Positions 1-9,385 are shown, counted from the first letter of the stretch. The stretch: DNA of 64,000 nucleotides from Xanthomonas bromi (GCF_900092025.1 NZ_FLTX01000042.1:38100-102099), one strand, 5' to 3'. Program-made: numbers and translations. The notes: generated by a model from the sequence alone, not told the origin.

Positions 1-880
1 GCGCCTTGCCGACCTTGCTGCCGGTCTCGCGACCGAGCAGTTGCGCCAGCCAGCGGCCAGTGCGGGCGAGGGCGGGCAGATCGATGCCGGTGGGCATGCC
101 CAGCCCGTGCAACAGGTACACCACGTCTTCGCTGGCCACATTGCCACTGGCGCCCTTGGCATACGGGCAGCCGCCCGCGCCGGAGACGGCCGCATCGACC
201 ACGCGCACCCCTTGCTCCAGACAGGCCGCGATATTGGCCAGCGCTTGGCCGTAGGTGTCGTGGAAATGCACTGCCAACGCCTGCATCGGTACGGCCTGCG
301 CCACTGCTGCCAGCATCTGGCGCGCCTTGGCCGGCGTGCCGACGCCAATGGTGTCGCCCAGGGAGATTTCATAGCAGCCGAGGGCATGCAAACGCTGCGC
401 GACATCGACCACGTCGGCCACCGGCACGTCGCCTTGGTACGGGCAGCCCAGCACGGTGGAGACATAGCCGCGCACGCGCACGCCATCGACCGCGGCCTGC
501 TGCAGGATCTGCCGAAACCGTTCGATCGATTCGTCGATGCCGGCATTGGTGTTGGCGCGATTGAACGCTTCCGACGCCGCGGTAAACACTGCCACTTCCT
601 GCGCGCCGGCGGCGCGTGCGCGCGTGTAGCCCTGCAGGTTCGGCACCAGCACCGGATAGGCAATGCCGGGTGCCTGCGCGATGCCGGCGAACACCTCGGC
701 GGCGTCGGACAGCTGCGGCACCCAGCGCGGGCTGACGAAGCTGGTCGCTTCGATGGTGCGCAGCCCGGTTGCCGAGAGTCGATCGATCAACGCGATCTTG
801 TCGGCGGTGGCGATCGGTTGCGCTTCGTTCTGCAGGCCATCGCGCGGGCCGACTTCGACGACGCGGACGAAGTCGCTCAC
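1..880 (-). CDS. Hydroxymethylglutaryl-CoA lyase, 3' end cut by window
   Basis: Cleaves HMG-CoA to acetyl-CoA and acetoacetate, the last step of leucine breakdown. The translated minus strand begins V-S-D-F-V-R-V-V-E-V and then shows GPRDGLQNE, the family's N-terminal active-site motif. Near the other end lies SGAGGCPYAKGASGN, which holds the catalytic loop cysteine. About 293 residues are visible of a family length near 300, so only a short C-terminal piece is lost. The GTG start overlaps the TGA of the upstream hydratase gene (GTGA), which implies translational coupling in one operon. The symbols mvaB and liuE are both used for such genes; I cannot choose between them without the rest of the operon. 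Confidence 0.93.
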   Translation of the reverse strand, partial: MSDFVRVVEVGPRDGLQNEAQPIATADKIALIDRLSATGLRTIEATSFVSPRWVPQLSDAAEVFAGIAQAPGIAYPVLVPNLQGYTRARAAGAQEVAVFTAASEAFNRANTNAGIDESIERFRQILQQAAVDGVRVRGYVSTVLGCPYQGDVPVADVVDVAQRLHALGCYEISLGDTIGVGTPAKARQMLAAVAQAVPMQALAVHFHDTYGQALANIAACLEQGVRVVDAAVSGAGGCPYAKGASGNVASEDVVYLLHGLGMPTGIDLPALARTGRWLAQLLGRETGSKVGKA

Positions 881-1674
881 GCCATGCTCTCCGGCACCCA
901 GGCGGCGCTGCGCTTGTCGAGAAACGCGCCCAGGCCTTCCTGACCCTCGGGCGACACGCGCAGACGGGCAATCAACGCCGCGTTGGCGGCATCGATGGCA
1001 TCGCGGTCTGCAGGCGGCAGCACCGAGCGCACCAGCGCCTTGGCATTGCTGGCGGCCAGCGGCGCCGCCGTCAGCAACAGGCGAACCTGTCGCTCCACGG
1101 CGATATCCAGCTGATCGGCGGCGACCAATTGATGCAACAGCCCCAGCAACTGCGCGGTGCCGGCATCGAAGATCTCGGCGGTGGCGAACCAACGCCGTGC
1201 CTGGCGCGCACCGATCGCTGCAACCACATACGGCGAAATGACCGCCGGCAGCAGGCCCAGCTTGCTCTCGGTCAGTCCGAAGCGCGCCTCGGTGCAGCCG
1301 ATGGCGATATCGCAGCACGCCACCAAGCCGACACCGCCACCGAAGGCGGCGCCATTGACGCGCGCGATAGTCGGCTTGGGCAGTTCATCCAGGGTGCGCA
1401 TCAGCTGCGCCAGCGCGAGTGCGTCGGCGGCGTTCTCGGCTTCGCCGGCGGTCGCCATGCCGCGCATCCAGTTCAGATCTGCGCCGGCCGAAAAGGCGTC
1501 GCCGGCGCCGGTCAGGACGACAACCCGAATCCGAGACGCCTGGCCGGCCTGGCGCAATGCGTCGGTCAGCGCGGCGATCAGCGTCGCATCGAAGGCGTTG
1601 TGCACGGCGGGGCGGTGCAGTCGCAAGGTGCGGACCGCTCCCCGGTCCTCCACGATCAAGCCGGTGTCCTGCAT
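877..1674 (-). CDS. Enoyl-CoA hydratase/isomerase family protein (probable methylglutaconyl-CoA hydratase)
   Basis: A 265-residue crotonase-fold protein. It shows the oxyanion-hole segments AFSAGADLNWM (about residues 60-70) and NGAAFGGGVGLVACCD (about 107-122), and the segment FGLTESKLGLLPAVISPYV that carries the family's second catalytic acid region. General role: hydration of 2-enoyl-CoA thioesters. Because its stop overlaps the start of HMG-CoA lyase, the likely reaction is 3-methylglutaconyl-CoA to HMG-CoA in leucine catabolism (LiuC/GnyH type). This assignment rests on context, since crotonase paralogues are hard to separate by eye. No carboxylase or isovaleryl-CoA dehydrogenase gene lies upstream; feoA is divergent after about 120 bp. 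Confidence 0.85.
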   Translation of the reverse strand: MQDTGLIVEDRGAVRTLRLHRPAVHNAFDATLIAALTDALRQAGQASRIRVVVLTGAGDAFSAGADLNWMRGMATAGEAENAADALALAQLMRTLDELPKPTIARVNGAAFGGGVGLVACCDIAIGCTEARFGLTESKLGLLPAVISPYVVAAIGARQARRWFATAEIFDAGTAQLLGLLHQLVAADQLDIAVERQVRLLLTAAPLAASNAKALVRSVLPPADRDAIDAANAALIARLRVSPEGQEGLGAFLDKRSAAWVPESMA

Positions 1675-1754
1675 TGAGTAAGAAGTCCATGAACGGGATG
1701 CGAACCATGATAGCGGCCCGGGTCGCCGGAGCCATGACGCGGTGCGTCGATGCT

Positions 1755-1778
1755 AGAATTGAGAACCATTCCTAACAA
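1755..1778 (+). promoter_or_regulatory. Putative Fur box upstream of feoA
   Basis: The core GAGAACCATTCCT matches the GATAAT-C-ATTATC style Fur repeat in most positions and lies 15-35 bases before the probable feoA start. Iron-repressed control of ferrous uptake genes by Fur is well established. The placement also argues against the upstream ATG at 1750 as start, because that would put the operator inside the gene. Confidence 0.6.
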
Positions 1779-1791
1779 TCAGGCCGTCTTT

Positions 1792-2040
1792 GTGACGCTG
1801 TCCGATATGCCTTTGCATCGTGCCGCCATCGTGGACTGCGTGGAGGATCGTCTTCCCAACGACACGATCGCCCGGCGCTTGCGGGAGTTGGGCTTTGTCG
1901 CAGGCGAGGAAGTCACGGTGCTGGCCACCGGGCCGGTCGGTCGAGAACCGTTGTTGGTGCAGGTCGGCTATACGCGTTTCGCCCTGCGACGCAGCGAGGC
2001 GGCGCGCGTGCAGGTGCGCGAAGCAGGAGCGGCGGCATGA
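1792..2040 (+). CDS. feoA: Ferrous iron transport protein A
   Basis: A small cytoplasmic SH3-like protein that supports the FeoB iron transporter. With the GTG start at 1792 it has 82 residues and begins M-T-L-S-D-M-P-L; the L-S-D-x-P motif is typical of FeoA N-termini. ATG 1807 would give 77 residues but lose that motif, and ATG 1750 would run through the putative Fur site. The middle (RRLRELGFVAGEEVTVLA) and the end (RFALRRSEAARVQV) follow the family pattern. Its stop overlaps the feoB start (ATGA), so feoA and feoB are translationally coupled. Confidence 0.88.
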   Translation: MTLSDMPLHRAAIVDCVEDRLPNDTIARRLRELGFVAGEEVTVLATGPVGREPLLVQVGYTRFALRRSEAARVQVREAGAAA

Positions 2041-3896
2041 GCGCGGCAGCGGTTCCCTTGCGGCTGGCACTGGTGGGCAACCCCAACAGCGGCAAGACCG
2101 CGCTGTTCAATCAGCTGACCGGCAGCCGGCAGAAGGTGGCCAACTACACCGGCGTCACCGTCGAGCGCAAGGAAGGTCATTTCCGTGCGCCGTCCGGGCG
2201 CGACTTCGCGGTGCTGGATCTGCCCGGCGCCTACAGCCTGCAACCGGCAAGCCTGGACGAGGCGATCACTCGCGACCTGTGCCGTGGCTTTTACCCGGGC
2301 GAGCCGGCGCCGGATTTGCTGGTCTACGTCATGGACGCAACCAATCTGCGCCTGCATCTGCGCTTTGCGTTGGAGCTGCGCGAACTTGGTCGCCCGATGA
2401 TCGTGGCGCTGAACATGATGGACGCCGCGCAGCGACGCGGCATCGTCATCGACCTGCCGGCGCTGGAGCAGGCGCTCGGCGTGCCGGTGGTCGAAACGGT
2501 GGCGGTGCGGCGCGGTGGTGCCAAGGTCCTGGTCGAGCGACTCGATACCCAGGCGGCAGGCCTGGCCGCGCCCACCGCCAGCCCACCGGCCGACGGCAAC
2601 TACCACGCGCTGGTGCGCCAGATCCTCAGCACAGCAGTGACCATGCCCACCCGCACGTCGCGCGTGGACGATGCGTTGGACCGCTGGCTGCTGCATCCGA
2701 TCTGGGGTCTGGTCACGCTGGCGGTGGTGATGTTCCTGATCTTCCAGGCGGTGTATGCCTGGGCTGCGCCGATCATGGATCTCATCGACGGCAGCACCGC
2801 CGCGTTGGGCGATTGGGTTGGCGCCACCTTGCCGGAAGGTCCGCTCAACAGCCTGCTCAAGGATGGCGTCATCGCCGGACTGGGTGGGGTGATCGTGTTC
2901 CTGCCGCAGATCCTGATCCTGTTCGCCTTTATCCTGGCGCTGGAAGAATCCGGCTACCTGCCGCGTGCCGCCTTCCTGCTCGATCGCATGATGTCGGTGG
3001 CCGGATTGTCCGGGCGCTCGTTCATTCCGCTGTTGTCGAGCTTTGCCTGTGCGGTGCCGGGCATCATGTCCACGCGCAGCATTCAGGACCCGCGCGATCG
3101 GCTCGCGACCATCATGGTCGCGCCGTTGATGACCTGTTCGGCGCGCCTGCCGGTGTACGCGCTGTTGATCGGTGCCTTCATTCCGCAGAAGACGGTTTGG
3201 GGCATCTTCAATCAGCAGGGGTTGGTACTGTTCGGACTGTATGCCGCGGCCATCGTCAGTGCGCTGCTGGTGTCGTGGACGATGAAGAAGTGGCGGCGCG
3301 ACAAGAGCGAGCATCCGCTGATGCTGGAGCTGCCGTCCTACCGCGTGCCGCAGCTGCGCGACCTGGCGCTGGGGCTGTGGGAGCGTGCGTGGATTTTCCT
3401 CAAGCGCGTGGGCGGTATCATCCTGGCGCTGACCATCCTGCTGTGGTTCCTGCTCTCGTTTCCGGCGGCGCCGGCCAATGCCACCTTGCCGGCGATCGAT
3501 TACAGCTTCGCGGGTCGTATCGGCCATGCGATGGCGGTGTTCTTCGCACCGCTGGGCTTCAACTGGCAGATCTGCATTGCGCTGATTCCCGGCCTGGCCG
3601 CGCGCGAAGTGGCGGTGGCTTCGCTGGCCACCGTGTACGCGCTGTCTGCTGCCGACGACGATGCGGCAGCGCAGGCGTTGTCGCCGCTGATCAGCGATGG
3701 CTGGTCGCTGGCCACCGCCCTGTCGCTGCTGGTCTGGTACATCTACGCACCGATGTGCATCTCCACGCTGGCCACGATCAAGCGCGAAACCAATTCCTGG
3801 AAGCAGATGACCATCAGCGCGGTGTACCTGTTCGCGCTGGCGTATCTGGCGTCGCTGGTGACCTACCAGCTGGCCGTGTTGCTTGGCGCCGGCTGA
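2037..3896 (+). CDS. feoB: Ferrous iron transport protein B
   Basis: Inner-membrane Fe(II) transporter with an N-terminal G-protein domain. GTPase motifs are intact: G1 GNPNSGKT (about residues 15-22), G2 region GVTVERKEG, G3 DLPGAY and G4 NMMD. The C-terminal half carries many hydrophobic helices and two Gate-like segments (around VPGIMSTRSIQ and ARLPVYALLIGAFIP). The 619 residues fit the short FeoB class of Xanthomonadales rather than the E. coli form of over 770. The gene overlaps feoA by four bases and is followed after one base by a small membrane protein gene, giving a three-gene operon probably repressed by iron through the upstream Fur-like site. Confidence 0.97.
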   Translation: MSAAAVPLRLALVGNPNSGKTALFNQLTGSRQKVANYTGVTVERKEGHFRAPSGRDFAVLDLPGAYSLQPASLDEAITRDLCRGFYPGEPAPDLLVYVMDATNLRLHLRFALELRELGRPMIVALNMMDAAQRRGIVIDLPALEQALGVPVVETVAVRRGGAKVLVERLDTQAAGLAAPTASPPADGNYHALVRQILSTAVTMPTRTSRVDDALDRWLLHPIWGLVTLAVVMFLIFQAVYAWAAPIMDLIDGSTAALGDWVGATLPEGPLNSLLKDGVIAGLGGVIVFLPQILILFAFILALEESGYLPRAAFLLDRMMSVAGLSGRSFIPLLSSFACAVPGIMSTRSIQDPRDRLATIMVAPLMTCSARLPVYALLIGAFIPQKTVWGIFNQQGLVLFGLYAAAIVSALLVSWTMKKWRRDKSEHPLMLELPSYRVPQLRDLALGLWERAWIFLKRVGGIILALTILLWFLLSFPAAPANATLPAIDYSFAGRIGHAMAVFFAPLGFNWQICIALIPGLAAREVAVASLATVYALSAADDDAAAQALSPLISDGWSLATALSLLVWYIYAPMCISTLATIKRETNSWKQMTISAVYLFALAYLASLVTYQLAVLLGAG

Positions 3897-3897
3897 C

Positions 3898-4152
3898 ATG
3901 GATCTTTCGCTCACCCTGCAATATGTGGTCATCGCCATCGCGGTGCTGGTCAGCCTGTGGGTTGTGATGAAGAAACAGTTCCCGGGCGTCTTGCGACGGA
4001 TGCGTGGCGCGCTTGCGCTTGGCCTGCTGCTTAGCGGGCGACCGGCATGGATGCAGGCGCTGGGGCGTCGCGTTGCACCGCCCGCCACGCAAAACGCATC
4101 GGCCTGCGGCGGTTGCGATAGCTGCGGCCCGACACCGCCTCGCAGTCACTGA
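3898..4152 (+). CDS. Small FeoB-associated Cys-rich membrane protein
   Basis: 84 residues: one N-terminal hydrophobic helix (about 6-24), a basic middle, and a C-terminal Cys cluster ACGGCDSCGP. This is the layout of FeoB-associated Cys-rich membrane proteins, which take the FeoC place in many feo operons. It begins one base after the feoB stop. The cysteines could bind iron or sense redox state near the transporter, which is inference. No FeoC winged-helix fold is apparent, so I do not name it feoC. Confidence 0.75.
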   Translation: MDLSLTLQYVVIAIAVLVSLWVVMKKQFPGVLRRMRGALALGLLLSGRPAWMQALGRRVAPPATQNASACGGCDSCGPTPPRSH

Positions 4153-4208
4153 TACCCGCAGCGTCGGCTACAGTTGCGCGGCCGCAGGACGCGGCGGCAC
4201 AGGGGGCG

Positions 4209-4712
4209 GTGATGCGTTTGCTGGTGTTGTTTGCGGTTCTGGCCACCGTTGCGGGTGTCTATAACTACGCTGGCAATGCGCTCGACGAGCAGCAGGTGCG
4301 CGATTTCTATGCCGCGCACGACAAGGCGATGGTGAACCAGGATGGCGAGGCGCTTTGCGCGATGACCGCGCCGGACTTCGAAATGGTGGTGCTGTAGCGC
4401 ATGGATTCGCATCAGCAGCGGCAGGCCACCATGCGTGAGAAATAGTGCAAGCCCAATGGCGAATGGGCGCAGGTGCTGCGGCAGATGAGTCACGTGGCCA
4501 ACCCGGAAGAGCTGATCGACTACAAGCATTCGATCCCCAAGATCGACATTGCCGCCGACGAACACTCGGCGATGGTCGAAACGCGCGCAACACTCGGTCT
4601 GCCGGGCTTGCGCATGACCTTCCGCACGCGCGATAAGCTGATCCGCAAGCGCTGGAAGACGCTGATCGCCCACAGCGAAGGTACCGCCTGGGTCGGCCCG
4701 GCGTATCAGTAA
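4209..4712 (+). pseudogene. NTF2-like small protein gene, broken by two in-frame TAG codons
   Basis: A single reading frame starts at GTG 4209/ATG 4212 with a hydrophobic leader (MRLLVLFAVLATVAGVYNYA) and continues into ALDEQQVRDFYAAHDKAM, which resembles the first helix of NTF2-like/SnoaL-type proteins. It is cut by TAG at 4395-4397 and again by TAG at 4443-4445. The same frame then runs on without gap as a plausible C-terminal half (YKHSIPKIDIAADEHSAM ... GTAWVGPAYQ) to TAA at 4710. Both stops could arise by C-to-T change of CAG. The intact frame would give about 167 residues. No amber-suppressor evidence is visible, so I read it as a dead gene. Confidence 0.7.
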
Positions 4713-4940
4713 AGCAGCGAACGAATCTGCTGCGCAGGCCGGTATGGGGGCAGCTGGTGCTGGGTGCGACAAGCGTCAGTCGTTGGGTCTGGTTCCCATA
4801 CGTGTGTCCACGTCAGCCTGACAACCGCTCGCTACGTTGTGTTCGCCGCTCTCTACCGGCGCTGATCGAAGCAAGCAGCGGGAAGTCGGTCGCTGCAGGG
4901 CACAGCGCCACAGCCGTTGGCGTTCGCTATGCTTGCCTCC

Positions 4941-6143
4941 ATGACAACCTCCTTCCAGATCTCCCGACGTGCGCAGGCGCTGACCAGTTCGGCGATTCGC
5001 GAAATCCTCAAGGTGACCGAACGGCCGGAGGTGATTTCCTTCGCCGGCGGTTTGCCCTCGCCAGCCACCTTTCCGGTGGAACGCATGCGCGCGGCCAGCG
5101 ACCAGGTGCTGCGCGATGCGCCACAGGCGGCGTTGCAGTACGGTCCCACCGAGGGCTATGCGCCGCTGCGCGACTGGGTGGCTGCGCGGCTGAGTCGCGA
5201 TGGCGCCAGCATCCGGCCCAGCCAGGTGTTGATCACCACCGGCTCGCAGCAGGGCCTGGACTTGCTCGGCAAGGTCTTCATCGACGAAGGCAGCAAGGTG
5301 CTGGTGGAGACGCCGAGCTACCTGGGTGCGCTGCAGGCGTTTTCCTTGTTCCAGCCAGCCTTCGTCGGCATGCCCTCGGACGAGGACGGCGTAGTGGTGG
5401 ACACGCTGGATCCGGCACTGCTGGCCGATGCGCGGTTCCTGTATTGCCTGCCGAATTTTCAGAATCCCACCGGCCGCCGCTTGCCGTTGGCGCGTCGCCA
5501 AGCACTGGTGGCGCGTGCGACCGAGGCAGGCGTGCCGATCGTCGAAGACGACCCATACGGCGAGCTGTACTACAGCGGGCAGCCGTTGCCGAGCCTGTTG
5601 TCGATGAATCCGGATGGCGTCATCTACATGGGGTCCTTTTCCAAGGTGCTTGCACCCGGTTTGCGGCTGGGCTATGTGGTGGCGCCCGAAGCGGTGCTGG
5701 GCAAGCTGATCCAGGCCAAGCAGGCGGCCGATCTGCACACCCCGTCGTTTACGCAGCGGGTGGTGTATCAGACGCTGCAGGACGATTTTCTCGAGACCCA
5801 TATTCCGCACATCCGCGCCTTGTATGCGCGCCAATGCACCCTGATGCTGGAGGCGCTGGACCGGCATTTCCCGGCGCAGGTGCAGTGGAATCGTCCGGAA
5901 GGCGGCATGTTCCTGTGGGTGACCTTGCCGCCGGGGCTGGACGGCACCGCCTTGCTGGCGCGTGCCATCGCACGCAATGTCGCGTTCGTCCCCGGCGCGC
6001 CGTTCTTCGCCACCTTGCCGCAAACCAATACGCTGCGCCTGTCGTTCGTCACCGTGCCCGGCGAGAAGATCGATGCCGGCATCCAGGTCCTGGGCGAGCT
6101 GTTACGCGAGGCGCTGGCCGAGTTGCCAGGGCAGAGCGTGTGA
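4941..6143 (+). CDS. PLP-dependent aminotransferase (class I/II, 2-aminoadipate transaminase-like)
   Basis: A fold-type I aminotransferase of 400 residues from ATG 4941; ATG 4929 is an in-frame alternative. The segment SFSKVLAPGLRLGY holds the PLP lysine at about residue 235. The N-terminal stretch EVISFAGGLPSPATFP and the tail region RLSFVTVPGEKIDAG match the LysN/MocR-like aminotransferase class. No GntR DNA-binding domain precedes it, so it is an enzyme rather than a MocR regulator. The exact amino donor cannot be read from sequence. It overlaps the next gene by four bases (GTGA), suggesting co-translation with the MOSC protein. Confidence 0.85.
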   Translation: MTTSFQISRRAQALTSSAIREILKVTERPEVISFAGGLPSPATFPVERMRAASDQVLRDAPQAALQYGPTEGYAPLRDWVAARLSRDGASIRPSQVLITTGSQQGLDLLGKVFIDEGSKVLVETPSYLGALQAFSLFQPAFVGMPSDEDGVVVDTLDPALLADARFLYCLPNFQNPTGRRLPLARRQALVARATEAGVPIVEDDPYGELYYSGQPLPSLLSMNPDGVIYMGSFSKVLAPGLRLGYVVAPEAVLGKLIQAKQAADLHTPSFTQRVVYQTLQDDFLETHIPHIRALYARQCTLMLEALDRHFPAQVQWNRPEGGMFLWVTLPPGLDGTALLARAIARNVAFVPGAPFFATLPQTNTLRLSFVTVPGEKIDAGIQVLGELLREALAELPGQSV

Positions 6144-6859
6144 CCGTGTCCAAGGCGGAGCAGGGCGCCCCGATCGCGATCAGGATCGATGGCGTTGCCA
6201 TCGGCAGCGTGCGCGACTTCACCCGCCCCGGTAGCCGCAGTGCGATCGACAAACGCGCGCTGCAAGGCAGGGTGCAGGTCGGAGTCGAAGGCCTGGAAGG
6301 CGACGAGCAAGGCGATCGGCGCGTGCATGGCGGCCCGGACAAGGCCATCCATCATTACCCGCGCGATCACTACGCCGCCTGGCGCGACGAACTTGGCCCG
6401 CACGCCCTGTTGGAAACGGCCGGCGCTTTCGGCGAAAACCTCAGCAGTGTCGGCCTGACCGAAGCCCACGTCTGTCTCGGCGATCGCTTCGCGTTGGGCA
6501 CCGCCGTGGTGGAGGTATCGCAGTTACGGCAACCGTGCTGGAAGTTATCGGATCGGTTTGGTGCGCGCGAGCTGGCGCGGCGCGTGCAGGAAACCGGCCG
6601 CACGGGGTGGTATTACCGCGTACTGCAGCCGGGCCGCATTGCCGCCGGCGACCTGCTAACCCTGCAAGCGCGACCGCATGCGCAGTGGCCGCTGTCGCGC
6701 CTGCAACAGGTGCTGTATGCACGTCAGGTCGATGTTTCCGCCATTACTGCAGTGCTGCAGTTGCCGTTGGTGCCGTCGTGGCGCGCGCTGTTCGAACGCC
6801 GCCTGCAGCGCAGCGAAGTGGAGAGCTGGAGCAAGCGGCTGGATGGCACCCGCGATTAA
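6140..6859 (+). CDS. MOSC domain-containing protein (YiiM-like)
   Basis: 239 residues from a GTG that overlaps the preceding TGA. The segment GDEQGDRRVHGGPDKAIHHYP, then GAFGENLS, GDRFALGTAVVEVSQLRQPC and GRTGWYYRVLQPG, is typical of MOSC proteins of the YiiM group. These handle sulfur or reduce N-hydroxylated bases with a molybdenum cofactor. The conserved cysteine of the MOSC active site is present in RQPCWK. E. coli YiiM helps detoxify 6-N-hydroxylaminopurine; whether this one does is inference. The pairing with an aminotransferase does not by itself identify a pathway. Confidence 0.85.
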   Translation: MTVSKAEQGAPIAIRIDGVAIGSVRDFTRPGSRSAIDKRALQGRVQVGVEGLEGDEQGDRRVHGGPDKAIHHYPRDHYAAWRDELGPHALLETAGAFGENLSSVGLTEAHVCLGDRFALGTAVVEVSQLRQPCWKLSDRFGARELARRVQETGRTGWYYRVLQPGRIAAGDLLTLQARPHAQWPLSRLQQVLYARQVDVSAITAVLQLPLVPSWRALFERRLQRSEVESWSKRLDGTRD

Positions 6860-7270
6860 GAGCGATCAGCAAGCCTGCTGCGCACCCCCCTAGGCACGTG
6901 GTCGTGTTGGAAGTTTTCGTGTGCCAAGCCGGCGTTGCGGCTCCCCTTCGGTGATTGCATCCGATAAGGGGAGTTCGCTCCGTTTGAGGGCCGTTCCAAG
7001 AGCAACTGGCACTAGGGCTGTTCCGGCGCCGAACGCGCGCACGATTGCTCGACGTCGGCGTGTGTAACTCGTACGTCTGCGGTTCGTCGCTCCGTTAGCA
7101 TCGATCCTAGAACCGCTCGCTACACGGTCTTGCCCGCTGCGAAAGCCACTAACCACCCAACCATGCAACTGCGCGTCGCGTGCAGGGCGCCACCGCAGTA
7201 ACGAATCCCAATCCCACACCCCAATCCCGGCTATCGTGTACCACCCACATCGCCAAGCCAGCCTGCCGCC
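6860..7270. other. 411-bp intergenic stretch with an inverted repeat
   Basis: No convincing ORF on either strand. The clearest structure is an inverted repeat at 6941-6973, with arms CTCCCCTT (6941-6948) and AAGGGGAG (6966-6973), lengthened inward by CGG/CCG. It could be a terminator for the MOSC gene, but no T-run follows on the plus strand. Confidence 0.5.
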
Positions 7271-7987
7271 ATGACAACCTCTGCTGTGAAAGTTCTGATC
7301 CACGGTGCCTCCGGGCGGATGGGCAAGGCGTTGCTGCGACTGGCCGCCGAAGACGAGACCTTGCAGGTGGTCGGCGCCGTGGTGGGCCGCTCGCCCTCGC
7401 AGCGCGTGGTCGACGGAGTGCCGTTTTTCGCTGCCAGCGAACTCGGCGGCGTGCCTGCGTACGATGTGGCCATCGACTTCAGTTTGCCGCAGGGCTTCGC
7501 GCCGATCCTGGCGCTGTGCGCGCAGCGCGGCAAGCCGCTGGTGTCCGGCACCACCGGGTTGGACGAGGCGCAGCGCGTGGCGCTGCGCGATGCCGCCCAG
7601 CAGATCCCCTTGGTGTGGGCCTCCAATTTCAGCCTCGGCGTTGCGGTGTTGACCGAGTTGGTGGAGCGTGCCGCCGGCACCTTGCCGGGCTGGGATTGCG
7701 ACATCATCGAAGCGCATCACGTGCACAAGCAGGACGCGCCGTCCGGCACCGCGTTGACGCTGGGCGAGGCCGCCACCGGTAGTGGTGCGCAGCCGCGCTA
7801 TGTGAGCCTGCGTGCCGGCGACATCGTCGGCGAACACAGCGTGCAGTTCACCGGGTTGGGCGAGCGGGTCGAACTGGTGCATCGAGCGACCAATCGCGAC
7901 ATCTTCGCGCGCGGTGCGTTGCATGCCGCCAAGCGACTGATCGACAAGCCGGCTGGCAGCTACCGCGTGCGCGATCTGGTGCTGTAA
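7271..7987 (+). CDS. dapB: 4-hydroxy-tetrahydrodipicolinate reductase
   Basis: Lysine and peptidoglycan biosynthesis: reduces HTPA with NAD(P)H to tetrahydrodipicolinate. Nucleotide-binding motif GASGRMGKAL sits at about residues 12-21. The signature EAHHVHKQDAPSGTAL carries the catalytic histidine pair and lysine. VSGTTGL and WASNFSLGV follow the family order. At 238 residues it is shorter than E. coli DapB (273), with a trimmed region before YVSLRAGDIVGEH, but all active-site blocks are present. It lies about 240 bp before carA, without overlap. Confidence 0.96.
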   Translation: MTTSAVKVLIHGASGRMGKALLRLAAEDETLQVVGAVVGRSPSQRVVDGVPFFAASELGGVPAYDVAIDFSLPQGFAPILALCAQRGKPLVSGTTGLDEAQRVALRDAAQQIPLVWASNFSLGVAVLTELVERAAGTLPGWDCDIIEAHHVHKQDAPSGTALTLGEAATGSGAQPRYVSLRAGDIVGEHSVQFTGLGERVELVHRATNRDIFARGALHAAKRLIDKPAGSYRVRDLVL

Positions 7988-8227
7988 GCACGCGTGCAGC
8001 TGGGCATGAACGGTAGCCGCACGTCGCGGCCTATTCATGTCGCAGCGTTGATGCTGGTGAGGCATCGAGCACTCGTCAGGCTGGCGTGCCGGGGCAGTTG
8101 CCATTACAATTCTCGCTTGCCCGAACCAGCGTCGGACCGGTCCTCAGCACCGCGTCCGCGCTTTGCTGCAACCGGAATTTGGCCGGAAGCGCATCGGAGT
8201 CCCAGGCAGCCAGAGCGAGACCCCCAC

Positions 8228-9385
8228 GTGACCCAACCCGCAATCCTTGTCCTCGAAGACGGCACCGTGTTCGAGGGCGAATCCGTAGGCGCCAACGGGC
8301 TTTCCGTCGGTGAAGTGGTGTTCAACACCGCCATGACCGGCTATCAGGAAGTCCTGACCGATCCCTCCTACGCCCGCCAGATGGTCACGCTGACCTATCC
8401 GCATATCGGCAACACGGGCTTTACCGACCAGGACGACGAAGCCCGCAAGATCTGGGCTGCCGGTCTGATCGTGCGCGACGTGCCGCGTCGCCCCAGCAAC
8501 TGGCGCAGCCAGGTGGCCTTGCCGGAATGGCTGCAGGCCCGTGGTGTGGTCGCCATGTCCGGCATCGACACCCGCAAGTTGACCCGCCTGCTGCGGCAGA
8601 AGGGCGCACAGAATGGCGCGCTGATGGCCGGCGAGATCGACGTGGAAAAGGCACTGGAAGCCGCGCGCAAGTTCCCCGGCCTGAAGGGCATGGACCTGGC
8701 CAAGGTGGTCTCGACAGAGATCAGCTACAACTGGCAGGAAGGCTCGCTGGATCTGAACTCCGATGCCTTCCTCGGCCTCGGCGCTCTGAATGCTGGAACG
8801 TCCGCACCGGGGCAAACATTCAAAGTCGTTGCGTACGACTACGGCGTCAAGATCAACATCCTGCGCATGCTGGCCGAGCGCGGCTGCGACGTCACCGTGG
8901 TGCCGGCGCGCACGCCATTGGCCGAGCTGTTGGCGCTGAAGCCCGATGGGGTGTTTCTGTCCAACGGGCCGGGCGACCCGGAGCCGTGCGATTACGCCAT
9001 CAGCGCGATCCAGGAATTGATTGCACAGAAGGTGCCGACCTTCGGCATCTGCCTGGGTCATCAGCTGCTGGCGCTGGCCGCCGGTGCGAAGACAGTGAAG
9101 ATGCCCACCGGCCATCACGGCGCCAATCATCCGGTGCAGGACCTGGATGGCGGGCGAGTGATGATCACCTCGCAGAACCATGGCTTTGCGGTGGACGAAA
9201 CCACGCTGCCGGCCAATGTGCGGGTCACCCATCGTTCGCTGTTCGATGGCACCAACCAGGGCATCGCGCTGACAGACGCGCCGGCGTTCTCGTTCCAGGG
9301 CCACCCGGAAGCGTCGCCGGGCCCGCGCGATGTGGGGCCGTTGTTCGATCGGTTCGTGGATCTGATGGCTGAAGCAAAAGCTTGA
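8228..9385 (+). CDS. carA: Carbamoyl-phosphate synthase small subunit (glutaminase)
   Basis: 385 residues from a GTG start; in-frame extension upstream has no family similarity. The N-terminal CPSase small-chain domain starts [14 protein letters not shown]. The C-terminal class I amidotransferase has the nucleophile in [12 protein letters not shown] and the His-Glu partners in [12 protein letters not shown]. It releases ammonia from glutamine for CarB, feeding pyrimidine and arginine synthesis. Normally followed directly by carB; here two unrelated genes separate them (9455-11007). Confidence 0.97.
   Translation: MTQPAILVLEDGTVFEGESVGANGLSVGEVVFNTAMTGYQEVLTDPSYARQMVTLTYPHIGNTGFTDQDDEARKIWAAGLIVRDVPRRPSNWRSQVALPEWLQARGVVAMSGIDTRKLTRLLRQKGAQNGALMAGEIDVEKALEAARKFPGLKGMDLAKVVSTEISYNWQEGSLDLNSDAFLGLGALNAGTSAPGQTFKVVAYDYGVKINILRMLAERGCDVTVVPARTPLAELLALKPDGVFLSNGPGDPEPCDYAISAIQELIAQKVPTFGICLGHQLLALAAGAKTVKMPTGHHGANHPVQDLDGGRVMITSQNHGFAVDETTLPANVRVTHRSLFDGTNQGIALTDAPAFSFQGHPEASPGPRDVGPLFDRFVDLMAEAKA

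Noticed and set aside
1968..4088. 706-codon open frame antisense to feoA and feoB
   Set aside because: A GC-rich shadow frame full of Arg, His and Gln runs, with no domain signs, lying under a certain feoB.
4395..4445. TAG read as a sense codon (recoding)
   Set aside because: No suppressor tRNA or special element seen, and stop changes occur in other dead genes of the window.
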